Of a DNA stretch of 56,525 bases, positions 49,242 through 56,525 are shown in pieces. The notes beneath the pieces are model-generated. The model searched no databases. It had not been told where the DNA came from and saw only the letters and a list, made by a program, of their open reading frames with translations. The stretch is from NCBI GenBank assembly GCA_035709005.1, contig DASTFB010000097.1, positions 1 through 56,525 on the forward strand. Reading direction: 5' to 3'. The translations under genes and the position numbers were made by a program. Each line of letters starts with the position of its first letter. The stretch's first letter is position 1. The DNA is from Candidatus Methylomirabilota bacterium (GTDB lineage Bacteria > Methylomirabilota > Methylomirabilia > Rokubacteriales > CSP1-6).

Positions 49242-50726
49242 CTAGCCTCCCAGCGCGGCCTTCGCCGCGGAGCGCCCCGCGATGCGCCCGAAGACGGCTC
49301 CGGCCATGAGCCCGGCCCCGCCCGGATAGTTGTGATAGAAGAGACCACCCACCAGTTCCCCGGCTGCGAACAGCCCGGGGATGGGGCGCTCCTCGCAGTC
49401 GATCACCTGGGCCTCGCTGCCGATCCGCAGGCCCCCGAACGTGAACGTGATGCCGGTGGTGACCGCGTAGCCCACGAACGGTGGAGTATCCAGCGGCTGC
49501 GCCCAGTTCGACTTGGGGGGTGTGATGCCGCGGGTGGCCTTACCGTCCTTGACGGCGGGATTGAACTCGCCCGGCTGCACGGCGGTATTGAACGCGCGGA
49601 CGGTGCGCACGAACCCCTCGACGTCGATCTCGAGCTTGCGGGCCAGCCCTTCCAGCGTGGGGTCCTCGGCTTTGGTCACCTCCCGGATCCGGTACTCCTC
49701 GCGGAGCAGCGACACCACCTTCTGGTCGAAGATCTGGAACGCGGCGCGGCGGGGCTGCTGGATCACGGCGCGACCGTACTTCACGTAGGTGTAGTTGCGG
49801 AAGTCGGCGCCCTCGTCGACGAAGCGCTCGCCCCGCAGGTTGACGATGATCCCCAGCGGGTACGAGTGCTTCTGGAAGTTGTCGCCCACTTTGCGGTCCC
49901 CGTGCCAGGGCGCGTTGAGGTCCCACTGCACGGCGTGGCAGCCGCTCCAGTGGCCCCAGGGGACGGCGTTGGCGTCGAGGGCCATCCGGATCGCGTCACC
50001 CGTGTTGTACGGGGTGCCGCGCACGCGCGCCAGCTCCCAGTTCGGGCCCAGGTACCGCGTGCGCATCTCGGCATTGGCCTCGAACCCGCCGGCGGCCAGC
50101 ACGACCGCGCGGGCGCCGATCGTCTCGGTGCCCTGCGGCGTGCGGATGACGACGCCGGTGACGCTGCCGCGGTCGTCGGTCACGAGCCGGGTCGCCTTGG
50201 CCTCGAAGCGCACGTCGATGCCAGCCTTGGCGGCGGCGGCGTACTCCATGTCGATCAGGCCGGCGCCCCCGCCCACCGCCTCCAGCACCATGCCGCCCCA
50301 GAACCGGAACCGGTTGCCGATCTTGTAGGCCTGGCGGCCGAACATGGGGATCCAGCGGATGCCGATGTCCCGCATCCACTGCACCGTGGGCAGCGATTGC
50401 CGCACCAGGAGCAGGCCCAGGTCGGCGTCGGCGCAGTCCTCGGTCACGCGCATCAGGTCGTCGTAGTAGGTGTCCTCCGTGTACGGGTCCACCTCCATGG
50501 CGGCCACTTCCTGGTCGGACAGGTCGCCGACCAGCGCGCGCAGCTCCTGGAAGGACTTGAAGGCGAAGCGAAAGCCCCCGGCCGTGAAGTACGAGTTACC
50601 GCCCCGCCAGGCCTCGGGGGCTTTTTCCAGCACCAGGACGCGGGCGCCGTGCTCGCGCGCCGACAGCGCCGCGCAGAGCGCGGCGCTGCCTCCACCGACC
50701 ACGATGACGTCGGCCGCCCTGGCCAC
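49242..50726 (-). CDS. FAD-dependent tricarballylate dehydrogenase-like protein
   Basis: 494 aa flavoprotein of the succinate dehydrogenase/fumarate reductase/3-ketosteroid dehydrogenase fold. ADVIVVGGGSAALCAALSAR binds FAD; RGGNSYFTAGGFRFAF, GGMVLEAVGGGAGLIDMEYA, LAAGGFEANAEMRTRYLGPN, FTFGGLRIGSEAQVID, GLFAAGELVGG and NYPGGAGLMAGAVFGR match TcuA, which oxidises tricarballylate to cis-aconitate in tricarballylate use. The TcuB partner is not visible. It follows the EthD gene with a 1-nt gap. Confidence 0.9.
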   Translation of the reverse strand: MARAADVIVVGGGSAALCAALSAREHGARVLVLEKAPEAWRGGNSYFTAGGFRFAFKSFQELRALVGDLSDQEVAAMEVDPYTEDTYYDDLMRVTEDCADADLGLLLVRQSLPTVQWMRDIGIRWIPMFGRQAYKIGNRFRFWGGMVLEAVGGGAGLIDMEYAAAAKAGIDVRFEAKATRLVTDDRGSVTGVVIRTPQGTETIGARAVVLAAGGFEANAEMRTRYLGPNWELARVRGTPYNTGDAIRMALDANAVPWGHWSGCHAVQWDLNAPWHGDRKVGDNFQKHSYPLGIIVNLRGERFVDEGADFRNYTYVKYGRAVIQQPRRAAFQIFDQKVVSLLREEYRIREVTKAEDPTLEGLARKLEIDVEGFVRTVRAFNTAVQPGEFNPAVKDGKATRGITPPKSNWAQPLDTPPFVGYAVTTGITFTFGGLRIGSEAQVIDCEERPIPGLFAAGELVGGLFYHNYPGGAGLMAGAVFGRIAGRSAAKAALGG

Positions 50727-50727
50727 G

Positions 50728-51042
50728 TCAGCTCACGATCTCGCTGATCTGGATCTGCGGCGGGATGTCCGTGTAGTTCGCGACGTCGGCCATGAGCTCC
50801 TTGCCGTGCTGGCCCATGCCCTTCTGGAAGTTGGCGAGCGCGTCGAAGTAGATGTGGCAGGCGCCCACGAACGGCGCCGGGCTGCCGGGCGCCCCACCGG
50901 CCATGCCTTTGTCGACCTCGTACCGGATCATGCCGAAGGGCGTGAGCCGCTGGGCGACCAGCGGCATGTGCTTGTCCTTGTAGTAGGCGTGATCGAACTT
51001 CTTGCCCGCTTCGTTGGGGTAGAGCACGCTGATCCGGATCAT
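50728..51042 (-). CDS. EthD domain protein
   Basis: 104 aa ferredoxin-like dimeric alpha/beta-barrel protein of the EthD family: IRISVLYPNEAGKKFDHAYY, DKHMPLVAQRLTPFGM, and C-terminal FQKGMGQHGKELMADVANYT. The family includes a helper for ether-degrading P450s and small enzymes; specific role unknown. ATG 51042 has GAGGAGG upstream; the reading frame continues upstream without similarity. Co-transcribed with the flavoprotein at 49242. Confidence 0.9.
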   Translation of the reverse strand: MIRISVLYPNEAGKKFDHAYYKDKHMPLVAQRLTPFGMIRYEVDKGMAGGAPGSPAPFVGACHIYFDALANFQKGMGQHGKELMADVANYTDIPPQIQISEIVS

Positions 51043-51101
51043 CGCTGCCTCCTCGGCGGGTGTCAGTGTGACGGGTACGCTAAGCGCCCGGCGCGAGCCT
51101 G

Positions 51102-51899
51102 TCAAGAACTGGAGGGGGGCCGACTGGCGCGCGCCTGTTGCAGCATCTCGATCAAGACGGCGCGGGCCTCGGCGGCCGTGGTGACCTCCCGGGGAAAGGC
51201 GACGCGCACGCTCCAGCGTCGGGGGCCGCGACGCAGCCGCAGCTTGAAGCCCAGACGGTCGAGGGAGGTCATGCTGGCCTCGTCGGCCTCCGTGCCGGCG
51301 AAGAAGCCAGCATAGAGCCGCAAGGCCTCGGCGTGATCGCGGTTCATGTGCTCCAGGATTCCGCCCGCCACGTCGGCCAGCGGGTCCGGCCGTGCGGCGC
51401 CGTACTCGCCGGCGCTCACCCAGCCCATGGCGCCGAACCCGGCCACGAAGTAGACGTCGCGCACCTCGAGGCGCCACAGCGCGAAGTCGGGAAACTCCGC
51501 CCAGGAGCGGGCGGGGGGATGCCGCGTCAGGTAGATCTCCCGGTCGGCGCGCTCGCTCGTCGGGACCTGCGTGACTTCACCCATCAGCGTCACCCGCCCT
51601 CCGGCCAGCGGCTCGGCTGGCGGGTCGGGCTGGGTGACGAGCAGGCTCGCCCGCGCATCGGCCGTGAGGTTCTGCGTGTGGACGGCCATCGAGGAGATGA
51701 GCACGAGCGGCCGGCCGGCGGGATCGAGCGCGTAGGGCATGAGCGAGGCGAACGGGTGACCCGGGTGCTTGCGCGACAGCGTGGCCAGGGTCCCGGTGCG
51801 CGCCTGGGCCACGAGCGTCCGCGCCCGCTCGGCGAACGTGGGCTCGGGGACGGGCGGTCTGTCGGTCTGGGCCGCCGGTGGCCCGGCGTGGGAGCTCAA
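51102..51899 (-). CDS. HugZ-like protein: pyridoxamine-phosphate-oxidase fold plus DUF2470
   Basis: 265 aa. The N-terminal split barrel (RTLVAQARTGTLATLSRKHP, ASLMPYALDPAGRPLVLISS, TQNLTADARASLLVT) resembles FMN- or heme-binding HugZ; DUF2470 follows (LADVAGGILEHMNRDHAEAL, LYAGFFAG, DRLGFKLRLR), a domain shared with heme-oxygenase-like and glutamyl-tRNA-reductase-binding proteins. Likely heme handling. Start is TTG 51899 with AAGGAGT 7 nt upstream. The C-terminus overlaps no gene. Confidence 0.9.
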   Translation of the reverse strand: MSSHAGPPAAQTDRPPVPEPTFAERARTLVAQARTGTLATLSRKHPGHPFASLMPYALDPAGRPLVLISSMAVHTQNLTADARASLLVTQPDPPAEPLAGGRVTLMGEVTQVPTSERADREIYLTRHPPARSWAEFPDFALWRLEVRDVYFVAGFGAMGWVSAGEYGAARPDPLADVAGGILEHMNRDHAEALRLYAGFFAGTEADEASMTSLDRLGFKLRLRRGPRRWSVRVAFPREVTTAAEARAVLIEMLQQARASRPPSSS

Positions 51900-51914
51900 G
51901 TCCGGACTCCTTCC

Positions 51915-54881
51915 CTACTCGCTGGTGGCGGTGAAGGGGCAGATCTGGTTGTAGGCGCAGGAGCGGCAGGCGCCCCAGGACGGCGTGGCCTCGAAGCGGC
52001 GGGTCCGGATGCCGGCCGCAGCCGTCTTGACCGCGGCGATCGCCTCCTCGGTGTCGCCGGCGGTGGGCGTATGGCGCCCCACCACGTTGGCGTCGATGAA
52101 ACGCAGCTCCACGCGCTGGGGCAACTGGCCCGTCATCTCCCGCCAGGCCAGCGCGTACATCTTGAGCTGGAGATTACCGGCCACCCGACGGTCCGCGTCC
52201 TTCTGCCGGGTCACGTCGCTCGTCTTGTAGTCGATGATCACCGCGCCCAGCAGGTCTTCGTCCACCCGGTCGAAGCGCCCGCGCACGCGATCGGGCCCGA
52301 GCGTGAAGCCGAACTCCTTCTCCACCCACGTGGGCTTGACGCCGTCCGCCTCCTCCTGGTGCCAGAAGCGCCGGAGCGCCTCGCGACCGGCCGCCTTGCG
52401 CGCCTCCTCGTGCTCGCGGGTGAGGAAGCCCTCGGCCGGCTCGCTGGCCCCGGGACGGTCGCGCAGGATGTCCTCGCCGGCCCAGGCGCGCTCGTAGACG
52501 GCCAGCAGATCGTCCAGCGGCGTGTAGTTGCCGACGGCACGGCGCCGCAGGTAGTACTCCACGACCTTGTGGACCACCGCGCCGTAGGCGACGGCGTGGT
52601 GGCGGCGGATCGGGATCCGCTTGACGTGGATGTTCTGGTACTTGAGCGGGCAGGTCTGGTAGTCGTCGATCTGCTTGTGGCTGAGCACCAGCTCGCTGTC
52701 CGGGGGCAGCGGGCCCAGGGCCGCGTCCTCGCCGACGGCCGGCGGGCCGAAGCGCTCGATCTCCTCCACGGCGCGCGCCTTGACCGGGTGGGCCGCGTCG
52801 CGAGGCAAGTCGAGGGCCTCCAGCACGAACTGGCTCACCTTGCGCGGCCGGCCTCCGCCGTAGTCGCCGGCGCTGGTGAGGTAGAGCTCCCGCCGGGCCC
52901 GCGTCATGCCGACGTAAGCCAGCCGGCGCTCCTCCTGCAGGTGATGATCGCCGGTGGGCAGCGCATCCTTCATCAGCTCCACCGGCAGCTCGAGCGCGTC
53001 CCGGCGGCGCCGCGAGGGAAACTTGTCCTGGACCAGCGTGACCAGAAAGACGACGGGGAACTCCAGACCCTTGGCTTTGTGGACGGTGAGCACGCGCACC
53101 GCGGGCGTCTCCACGTCGGCCTCGGCCACGGCGGGATCGTCCCCGGCCTCGATCAGCGCGTCCAGGTGCTTGACGAACTCCCGCACGTTGTCGTAGCGCA
53201 GGGCCTGGGAGGCCGAGCGGACGCGATCGAAGAACTTCGCGATGTTCTTCGTCTCGGCCACGTCGCGCGCGGTCTCGGCCCGGTACATGCGGGTGAGCCA
53301 GCCGGAGTCCTTGATGAACTGGTAGAGCACCTCGCCGGTGGGCACCTCACGGGCCAGCTCCATGTAGCGCTCGAGGTCGGCCACCAGGTGGCGGATCGCC
53401 GCGTGGCCGGCCTCGCCGATCTCGTCGCGGAGCTCGCGGATCTCGGCCGTCCGCCGGAGCACGTCGAACAGGTGGACGTGCCGGCGGTCGGCGTGGGTCG
53501 AGCAGCGGGTGAGATCCACGATGGGCACGTCGTAGAGGTCGGACGACGCCAGGTAGTGCAGGCTCACCGATTCGTCGGTGTGCACGAGCGAGCGCAGGAA
53601 CGCGATGAGCAGGCGGATCTCCGGCCGGCCGTACAGCCCGGAGTTGCCGGAGAACGTCCAGGGCACGCCCTTGAGGTTCAGGGAGCGCAGGAACTGGTCG
53701 GCGTCGTCGTTGGACCGCACGAGGATGGCGACGTCGTCCGGCTTCCAGACCCCGGCGGCGACCCGCTCGCGGATCAGCTCGGCCACGGCGTCCGCCTCCT
53801 GCGTGCCCGTCTCGAAGTGCCGGTGGAGCGGCGCCGGTCCCGGCGGCTGGTGCACGGCGACCAGGCGCTTGCTGATGCCGCTGCGCACCTCCAGGCGGTC
53901 GGGGTTGTTGTGAGTGATCAGGCGATGGGCGGCGTCGAGGATCGACTGATGCGCCCGGTAGCTCTCGGTGAGGACCACCTGGCGCGCCTCGGGATAGACC
54001 GTTTGGAAGCCGAGCACGTTGGAGATGGCCGCCCCGCGCCACCGATACACTGCCTGGTCGTCATCGGCGACGACCGCCACGTTGCCGTGGCGCGCGGCCA
54101 GGAGCTTCACCAGCTCGAACTGGGCGTGGTTGGTATCCTGGAACTCGTCGACCAGCACGTACCTGAAGCGCCGCTGATACCCGCTCAGCACGTAGGGCCG
54201 CGCGCGCAGCAGGCGGAGCACCAGCACGATCTGGTCGCCGAAGTCCACGTACCCGTGCCGGGCCATCAGCTCCTGATAGCTCGCGTAGGTGGCCGCCAGC
54301 TCCCGCTGCTGGCTGGCGCGCTCGCGGGCCGCCTCGAAGTCGTCGGCCGCCGCCGCGGCCCTGGCCAGGTGCTCGGCGTGGGCCTGGTATTCCTCGGGCG
54401 CGAGGTCCTCGTCCTTGCAGCGACTGATCAGCGTGATCAGGGCGTGGATGTGCCGGGTGGGATCGCCCAGCGGCCGGTAATGGCTGAGGGGCAGCTCGAA
54501 GAGACGGTCGCGCAGGAAGATGATCTGCTCGGCGCGGTTGAGCACGCGGAAGTCGGGGGTGAGCCCGATCTCCAGGGCGTGCTCGCGGAGGATGCGGTCG
54601 CCGAACGCGTGGAACGTGGCGATCTCGACGTCGGCGTAGCCGTAGGGCACGAGCGTGTCGACACGCTCCTCCATCTCGGCGGCGGCCTTGTCGGTGAAGG
54701 TCAGGGCCAGGATCTCCTCGGGACGGGCCCGGCGCGCGGCGATGAGCCAGGCGATGCGGCGCGTGATGACGGTGGTCTTGCCGGTGCCGGCGCCGGCCAC
54801 GATCAGCAGCGGACCGGCATCGTGAGTGACGGCCGCCCGCTGACCCTCGTTGAGGCCTTCGAGGATGCGGTCGGCGGCCAT
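51915..54881 (-). CDS. UvrD/PcrA-type DNA helicase with C-terminal RecB-like nuclease and Cys cluster
   Basis: 988 aa SF1A helicase-nuclease. Motifs in order: Q motif LNEGQRAAVTH, Walker A GAGTGKTT (30-37), LVDEFQDTNHAQF, TESYR, GLEFPVVFLV and AYVGMTRARREL. From about residue 735 comes a PD-(D/E)xK nuclease: SHKQIDDYQTCPLKY, AVAYGAVVHKVVEYYL, GRFDRVDEDLLGAVIIDYKT. Cys744 with Cys972, Cys975 and Cys981 (CRSCAYNQIC) fits the iron-sulfur staple of AddB-type nucleases. Likely in recombination or end resection; no partner subunit is adjacent. ATG 54881 has TATAGT 9 nt upstream. Confidence 0.95.
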   Translation of the reverse strand: MAADRILEGLNEGQRAAVTHDAGPLLIVAGAGTGKTTVITRRIAWLIAARRARPEEILALTFTDKAAAEMEERVDTLVPYGYADVEIATFHAFGDRILREHALEIGLTPDFRVLNRAEQIIFLRDRLFELPLSHYRPLGDPTRHIHALITLISRCKDEDLAPEEYQAHAEHLARAAAAADDFEAARERASQQRELAATYASYQELMARHGYVDFGDQIVLVLRLLRARPYVLSGYQRRFRYVLVDEFQDTNHAQFELVKLLAARHGNVAVVADDDQAVYRWRGAAISNVLGFQTVYPEARQVVLTESYRAHQSILDAAHRLITHNNPDRLEVRSGISKRLVAVHQPPGPAPLHRHFETGTQEADAVAELIRERVAAGVWKPDDVAILVRSNDDADQFLRSLNLKGVPWTFSGNSGLYGRPEIRLLIAFLRSLVHTDESVSLHYLASSDLYDVPIVDLTRCSTHADRRHVHLFDVLRRTAEIRELRDEIGEAGHAAIRHLVADLERYMELAREVPTGEVLYQFIKDSGWLTRMYRAETARDVAETKNIAKFFDRVRSASQALRYDNVREFVKHLDALIEAGDDPAVAEADVETPAVRVLTVHKAKGLEFPVVFLVTLVQDKFPSRRRRDALELPVELMKDALPTGDHHLQEERRLAYVGMTRARRELYLTSAGDYGGGRPRKVSQFVLEALDLPRDAAHPVKARAVEEIERFGPPAVGEDAALGPLPPDSELVLSHKQIDDYQTCPLKYQNIHVKRIPIRRHHAVAYGAVVHKVVEYYLRRRAVGNYTPLDDLLAVYERAWAGEDILRDRPGASEPAEGFLTREHEEARKAAGREALRRFWHQEEADGVKPTWVEKEFGFTLGPDRVRGRFDRVDEDLLGAVIIDYKTSDVTRQKDADRRVAGNLQLKMYALAWREMTGQLPQRVELRFIDANVVGRHTPTAGDTEEAIAAVKTAAAGIRTRRFEATPSWGACRSCAYNQICPFTATSE

Positions 54882-54890
54882 GCCGCCTCG

Positions 54891-54898
54891 ACTATACT
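54891..54898. promoter_or_regulatory. Overlapping divergent -10 boxes
   Basis: The 8-bp sequence ACTATACT reads as TATACT (54893-54898) for the thioesterase, 7 nt before GTG 54906, and as TATAGT (54896-54891) on the minus strand for the helicase, 9 nt before ATG 54881. The two promoters share four base pairs, so only one polymerase can open them at a time. Confidence 0.5.
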
Positions 54899-54905
54899 AC
54901 GAGCC

Positions 54906-55331
54906 GTGGCGGACGACCTCGTGGCCACCGTCCGTGAGCGCGCCCGACGCAACCGCTTCTGGGCCCACCTGGGCGTGCAGGTGGACGACGCGCGGGAAGG
55001 CTGGGTGCGGCTGCGCCTGGCCGTCCGCGACGACCTCTGCAACGATACCGGCGCCCCGCTGCACGGCGGCATCTATTCCGCACTGGTCGACATGGCGGTG
55101 GGCGGCGCCCTGGGCACCTACGCGGCTCCGGCCAGCGGCGGGCTCGATCAGACCACGCTCGACCTCAACGTCAGCTTCCTGGCCGGGATCCGCGAGGGCG
55201 AGATCGTGGCCGAGGGCGCCATTTTGAGGAAGGGCCGCACCATCGCCTTCGGGGAGGCCCGGATCACCGACACCGCCGGCCGACTGCTCGCGATCGGCCG
55301 CGCCACCTACATGCTCCTCAGCCGGACGTGA
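54906..55331 (+). CDS. Hotdog-fold thioesterase, PaaI family
   Basis: 141 aa from GTG 54906. Hotdog fold with the PaaI-type catalytic region LCNDTGAPLHGGIYSALVDM (His-Gly-Gly and a following Asp) and GGLDQTTLDLNVSFLAGIRE; C-terminal GRTIAFGEARITDTAGRLLA. It hydrolyses acyl- or aryl-CoA thioesters, typically to rescue CoA. A huge open frame continues upstream antisense to the helicase and is rejected. Leaderless-type start. Confidence 0.92.
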   Translation: MADDLVATVRERARRNRFWAHLGVQVDDAREGWVRLRLAVRDDLCNDTGAPLHGGIYSALVDMAVGGALGTYAAPASGGLDQTTLDLNVSFLAGIREGEIVAEGAILRKGRTIAFGEARITDTAGRLLAIGRATYMLLSRT

Positions 55332-55344
55332 GCCCGTCGCCGGC

Positions 55345-56525
55345 ATGCAGGCCACCATCCGCCGGAAGCTCGTCCTCCTCAGCCTTCTCATCCTGGTCGT
55401 CGTCTCGTTCGCCTTCACGCTGCTCAACCACGCCATGTCCCGGGCGTGGGTGGAGGAAGACCTGCGCGAGCGCGCCGTCAATTTCGCGCGCGAGATCGCC
55501 GCGACCATCGGCGATCGGCGCGAGTTCGAGAGTCGTTTGCTCCTCGAGCGCCAGATCCGCGACATCATGGCCGTCCGCCAGAACGTCCTGCAGCTCGACG
55601 TGCTGGACCTCGACGGCGGCCGAGCCCGGGTGGTCGCCACCAGCCACCCGGAGGTGCGCCTGCCCCTCACCCGCAAGGAAACGGAGCAGGTCCGCCGTGG
55701 TCGCGTCGTCTCGCGCCTGATCCACGAGGCGTCCGGGCGCTACTGGGAGGTCCTGGCGCCGGTCACGCTGGGTGAGTCGGTGGCGGGAGCGGTGGCGGCC
55801 AAGTTCTCGCTGGACCGGGCCGACGCGGTGGCCGCCCGGGTCAGCCGGGGCGCCCTCGTCCTCACCGCCGTCTCGGTCGTGGTGATGGGGCTGCTGATGA
55901 GCCTCGCCGTTCACTTCGTCGTCGACCGCCCCTTGCGCCGCTTTCTGCACACGATCGACCGCGTCCGGCAGGGCGACACCCGGGTGGCGCTGCCGGTGAC
56001 GGGCGATGACGAGTTCGCCGTGCTGGGCCGGCAATTCAACGAGATGGTCGTCCGCATCCGGACCTTCAACGACGACCTCCAGGCCCGGATCGAGGAGGCG
56101 ACGCGTCAGCTCCAGGCGCGCTATCGGGAAGTGGAGCGGCTCAACGAGCAGCTATTCGCGATGCAGCGGAGCCTCAGCCACGCCGAGCGGCTGGCGCTCT
56201 CCGGGCGCATCGTGGCCGAGATCGCTCACGAGGTCGGCACGCCCCTGCACTCCATCGCCGGCCACCTGGAGCTGCTGCGTCAGGACGTGACCGCGGGCGC
56301 GCCGCCGGAGGCCACCACCCGGCGACTCAACGTGGTCGAGGGTCAGCTGGCGCGCGTCACGGAGATCATCACCCAGCTCCTCGACCTCACCCGTCGCCCG
56401 ACCGGCGAGGCCGCCTCGGTGGACGTCAACGGTCTCGTGCGCGAGACCATCGAGCTGGTCCGCCCGGGGCTCGGCGCCGCCGGCCTGAGCCTGGGCCTGA
56501 GCCTGAGCCCGGGCCTGCCACGCGT
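55345..56525 (+). CDS. Sensor histidine kinase, C-terminus beyond window
   Basis: First 393 residues. Two membrane helices (residues 9-29 and about 170-193) flank an extracytoplasmic sensor domain of about 140 residues; a HAMP domain follows (RPLRRFLHTIDRVRQGDTRV, ALPVTGDDEFAVLGRQFNEM), then a coiled coil and the HisKA box SGRIVAEIAHEVGTPLHSIA with phosphoacceptor His near residue 296. The ATPase domain is mostly outside the window. ATG 55345 lies 13 nt after the thioesterase stop. Confidence 0.92.
   Translation, partial: MQATIRRKLVLLSLLILVVVSFAFTLLNHAMSRAWVEEDLRERAVNFAREIAATIGDRREFESRLLLERQIRDIMAVRQNVLQLDVLDLDGGRARVVATSHPEVRLPLTRKETEQVRRGRVVSRLIHEASGRYWEVLAPVTLGESVAGAVAAKFSLDRADAVAARVSRGALVLTAVSVVVMGLLMSLAVHFVVDRPLRRFLHTIDRVRQGDTRVALPVTGDDEFAVLGRQFNEMVVRIRTFNDDLQARIEEATRQLQARYREVERLNEQLFAMQRSLSHAERLALSGRIVAEIAHEVGTPLHSIAGHLELLRQDVTAGAPPEATTRRLNVVEGQLARVTEIITQLLDLTRRPTGEAASVDVNGLVRETIELVRPGLGAAGLSLGLSLSPGLPR

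Noticed and set aside
51138-55331. A 1397-codon open frame on the plus strand
   Set aside because: Almost all of it is antisense to the HugZ-like and helicase genes and has no recognisable domain; only the last 141 codons encode the thioesterase. It is a GC-rich shadow frame.

Overview
The window is a very GC-rich (roughly 70% by eye) bacterial chromosome segment, densely packed with genes that often overlap by 4 nt (ATGA/GTGA). No rRNA, tRNA, CRISPR array, insertion sequence or phage gene was seen. The mix of genes (peptide-type ABC importers, HyuA/HyuB hydantoinases, CaiB CoA-transferases, molybdenum hydroxylase, split B12-dependent mutase, Ku-LigD, several acyl-CoA enzymes) fits an aerobic or facultative soil or subsurface heterotroph. 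It resembles uncultivated Rokubacteria/Methylomirabilota in content; that placement is inference from gene content only. Many genes carry a TANNNT-type -10 box 6-8 nt upstream of the start codon, which suggests frequent leaderless transcription.

Layout. 1-731: 3' truncated enoyl-CoA hydratase. 851-4522: dipeptide-type ABC importer (binding protein plus two permeases, no ATPases) behind a strong sigma70-like promoter, with a perfect hairpin and a three-copy tandem repeat between the permease genes. 4509-8190: Ku and LigD end-joining genes, divergent, with two small membrane-protein genes behind ku. 8174-9701: DUF72 protein and aldo/keto reductase. 9716-9954: a plus-strand terminator without a gene, possibly marking a small RNA. 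9947-12244: trpD abutting a hybrid histidine kinase. 12366-16596: acyl-CoA dehydrogenase, ADP-forming acyl-CoA synthetase and PQQ-type sugar dehydrogenase with their own promoter. 16666-32756: a long run led by a GntR/UTRA regulator: hyuA, hyuB, a tiny repeat-protein ORF, acyl-CoA dehydrogenase, thiolase + DUF35, phosphoesterase, B12-binding subunit, alpha/beta hydrolase, methylmalonyl-CoA-mutase-type large subunit, thioredoxin-like protein, molybdenum hydroxylase, CaiB CoA-transferase and opine-type dehydrogenase.

32845-34652: 3-hydroxyacyl-CoA dehydrogenase, a secreted protein and apt. 35297-39022: D-cysteine-desulfhydrase-like enzyme, hydrolase, rhodanese, enoyl-CoA hydratase and HAD protein. 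39114-41501: receiver protein, an HTH-receiver regulator, zinc ribbon and lytic transglycosylase, with conspicuous palindromic sites. 41689-46466: hydroxyacid-oxoacid transhydrogenase-like dehydrogenase, MscL, NUDIX, SRPBCC protein, unknown exported protein and glycosyltransferase. 46515-51899: unknown protein, amidase with a tiny partner, roadblock protein, tricarballylate-dehydrogenase-like flavoprotein, EthD protein and HugZ-like protein. 51915-56525: UvrD helicase-nuclease, divergent thioesterase and a truncated sensor kinase.

The most interesting part is the GntR-led operon. Ring opening or hydrolysis (HyuAB), hydroxylation (Mo enzyme), CoA activation (CaiB), beta-oxidation (dehydrogenase, thiolase) and carbon-skeleton rearrangement (mutase) together suggest an undescribed route for a cyclic or branched, possibly nitrogen-containing acid that ends at succinyl-CoA. 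Inside it, a 71-residue ORF of three 23-residue repeats is coupled by 4-nt overlaps to genes on both sides. No gap between genes exceeds 300 bases.
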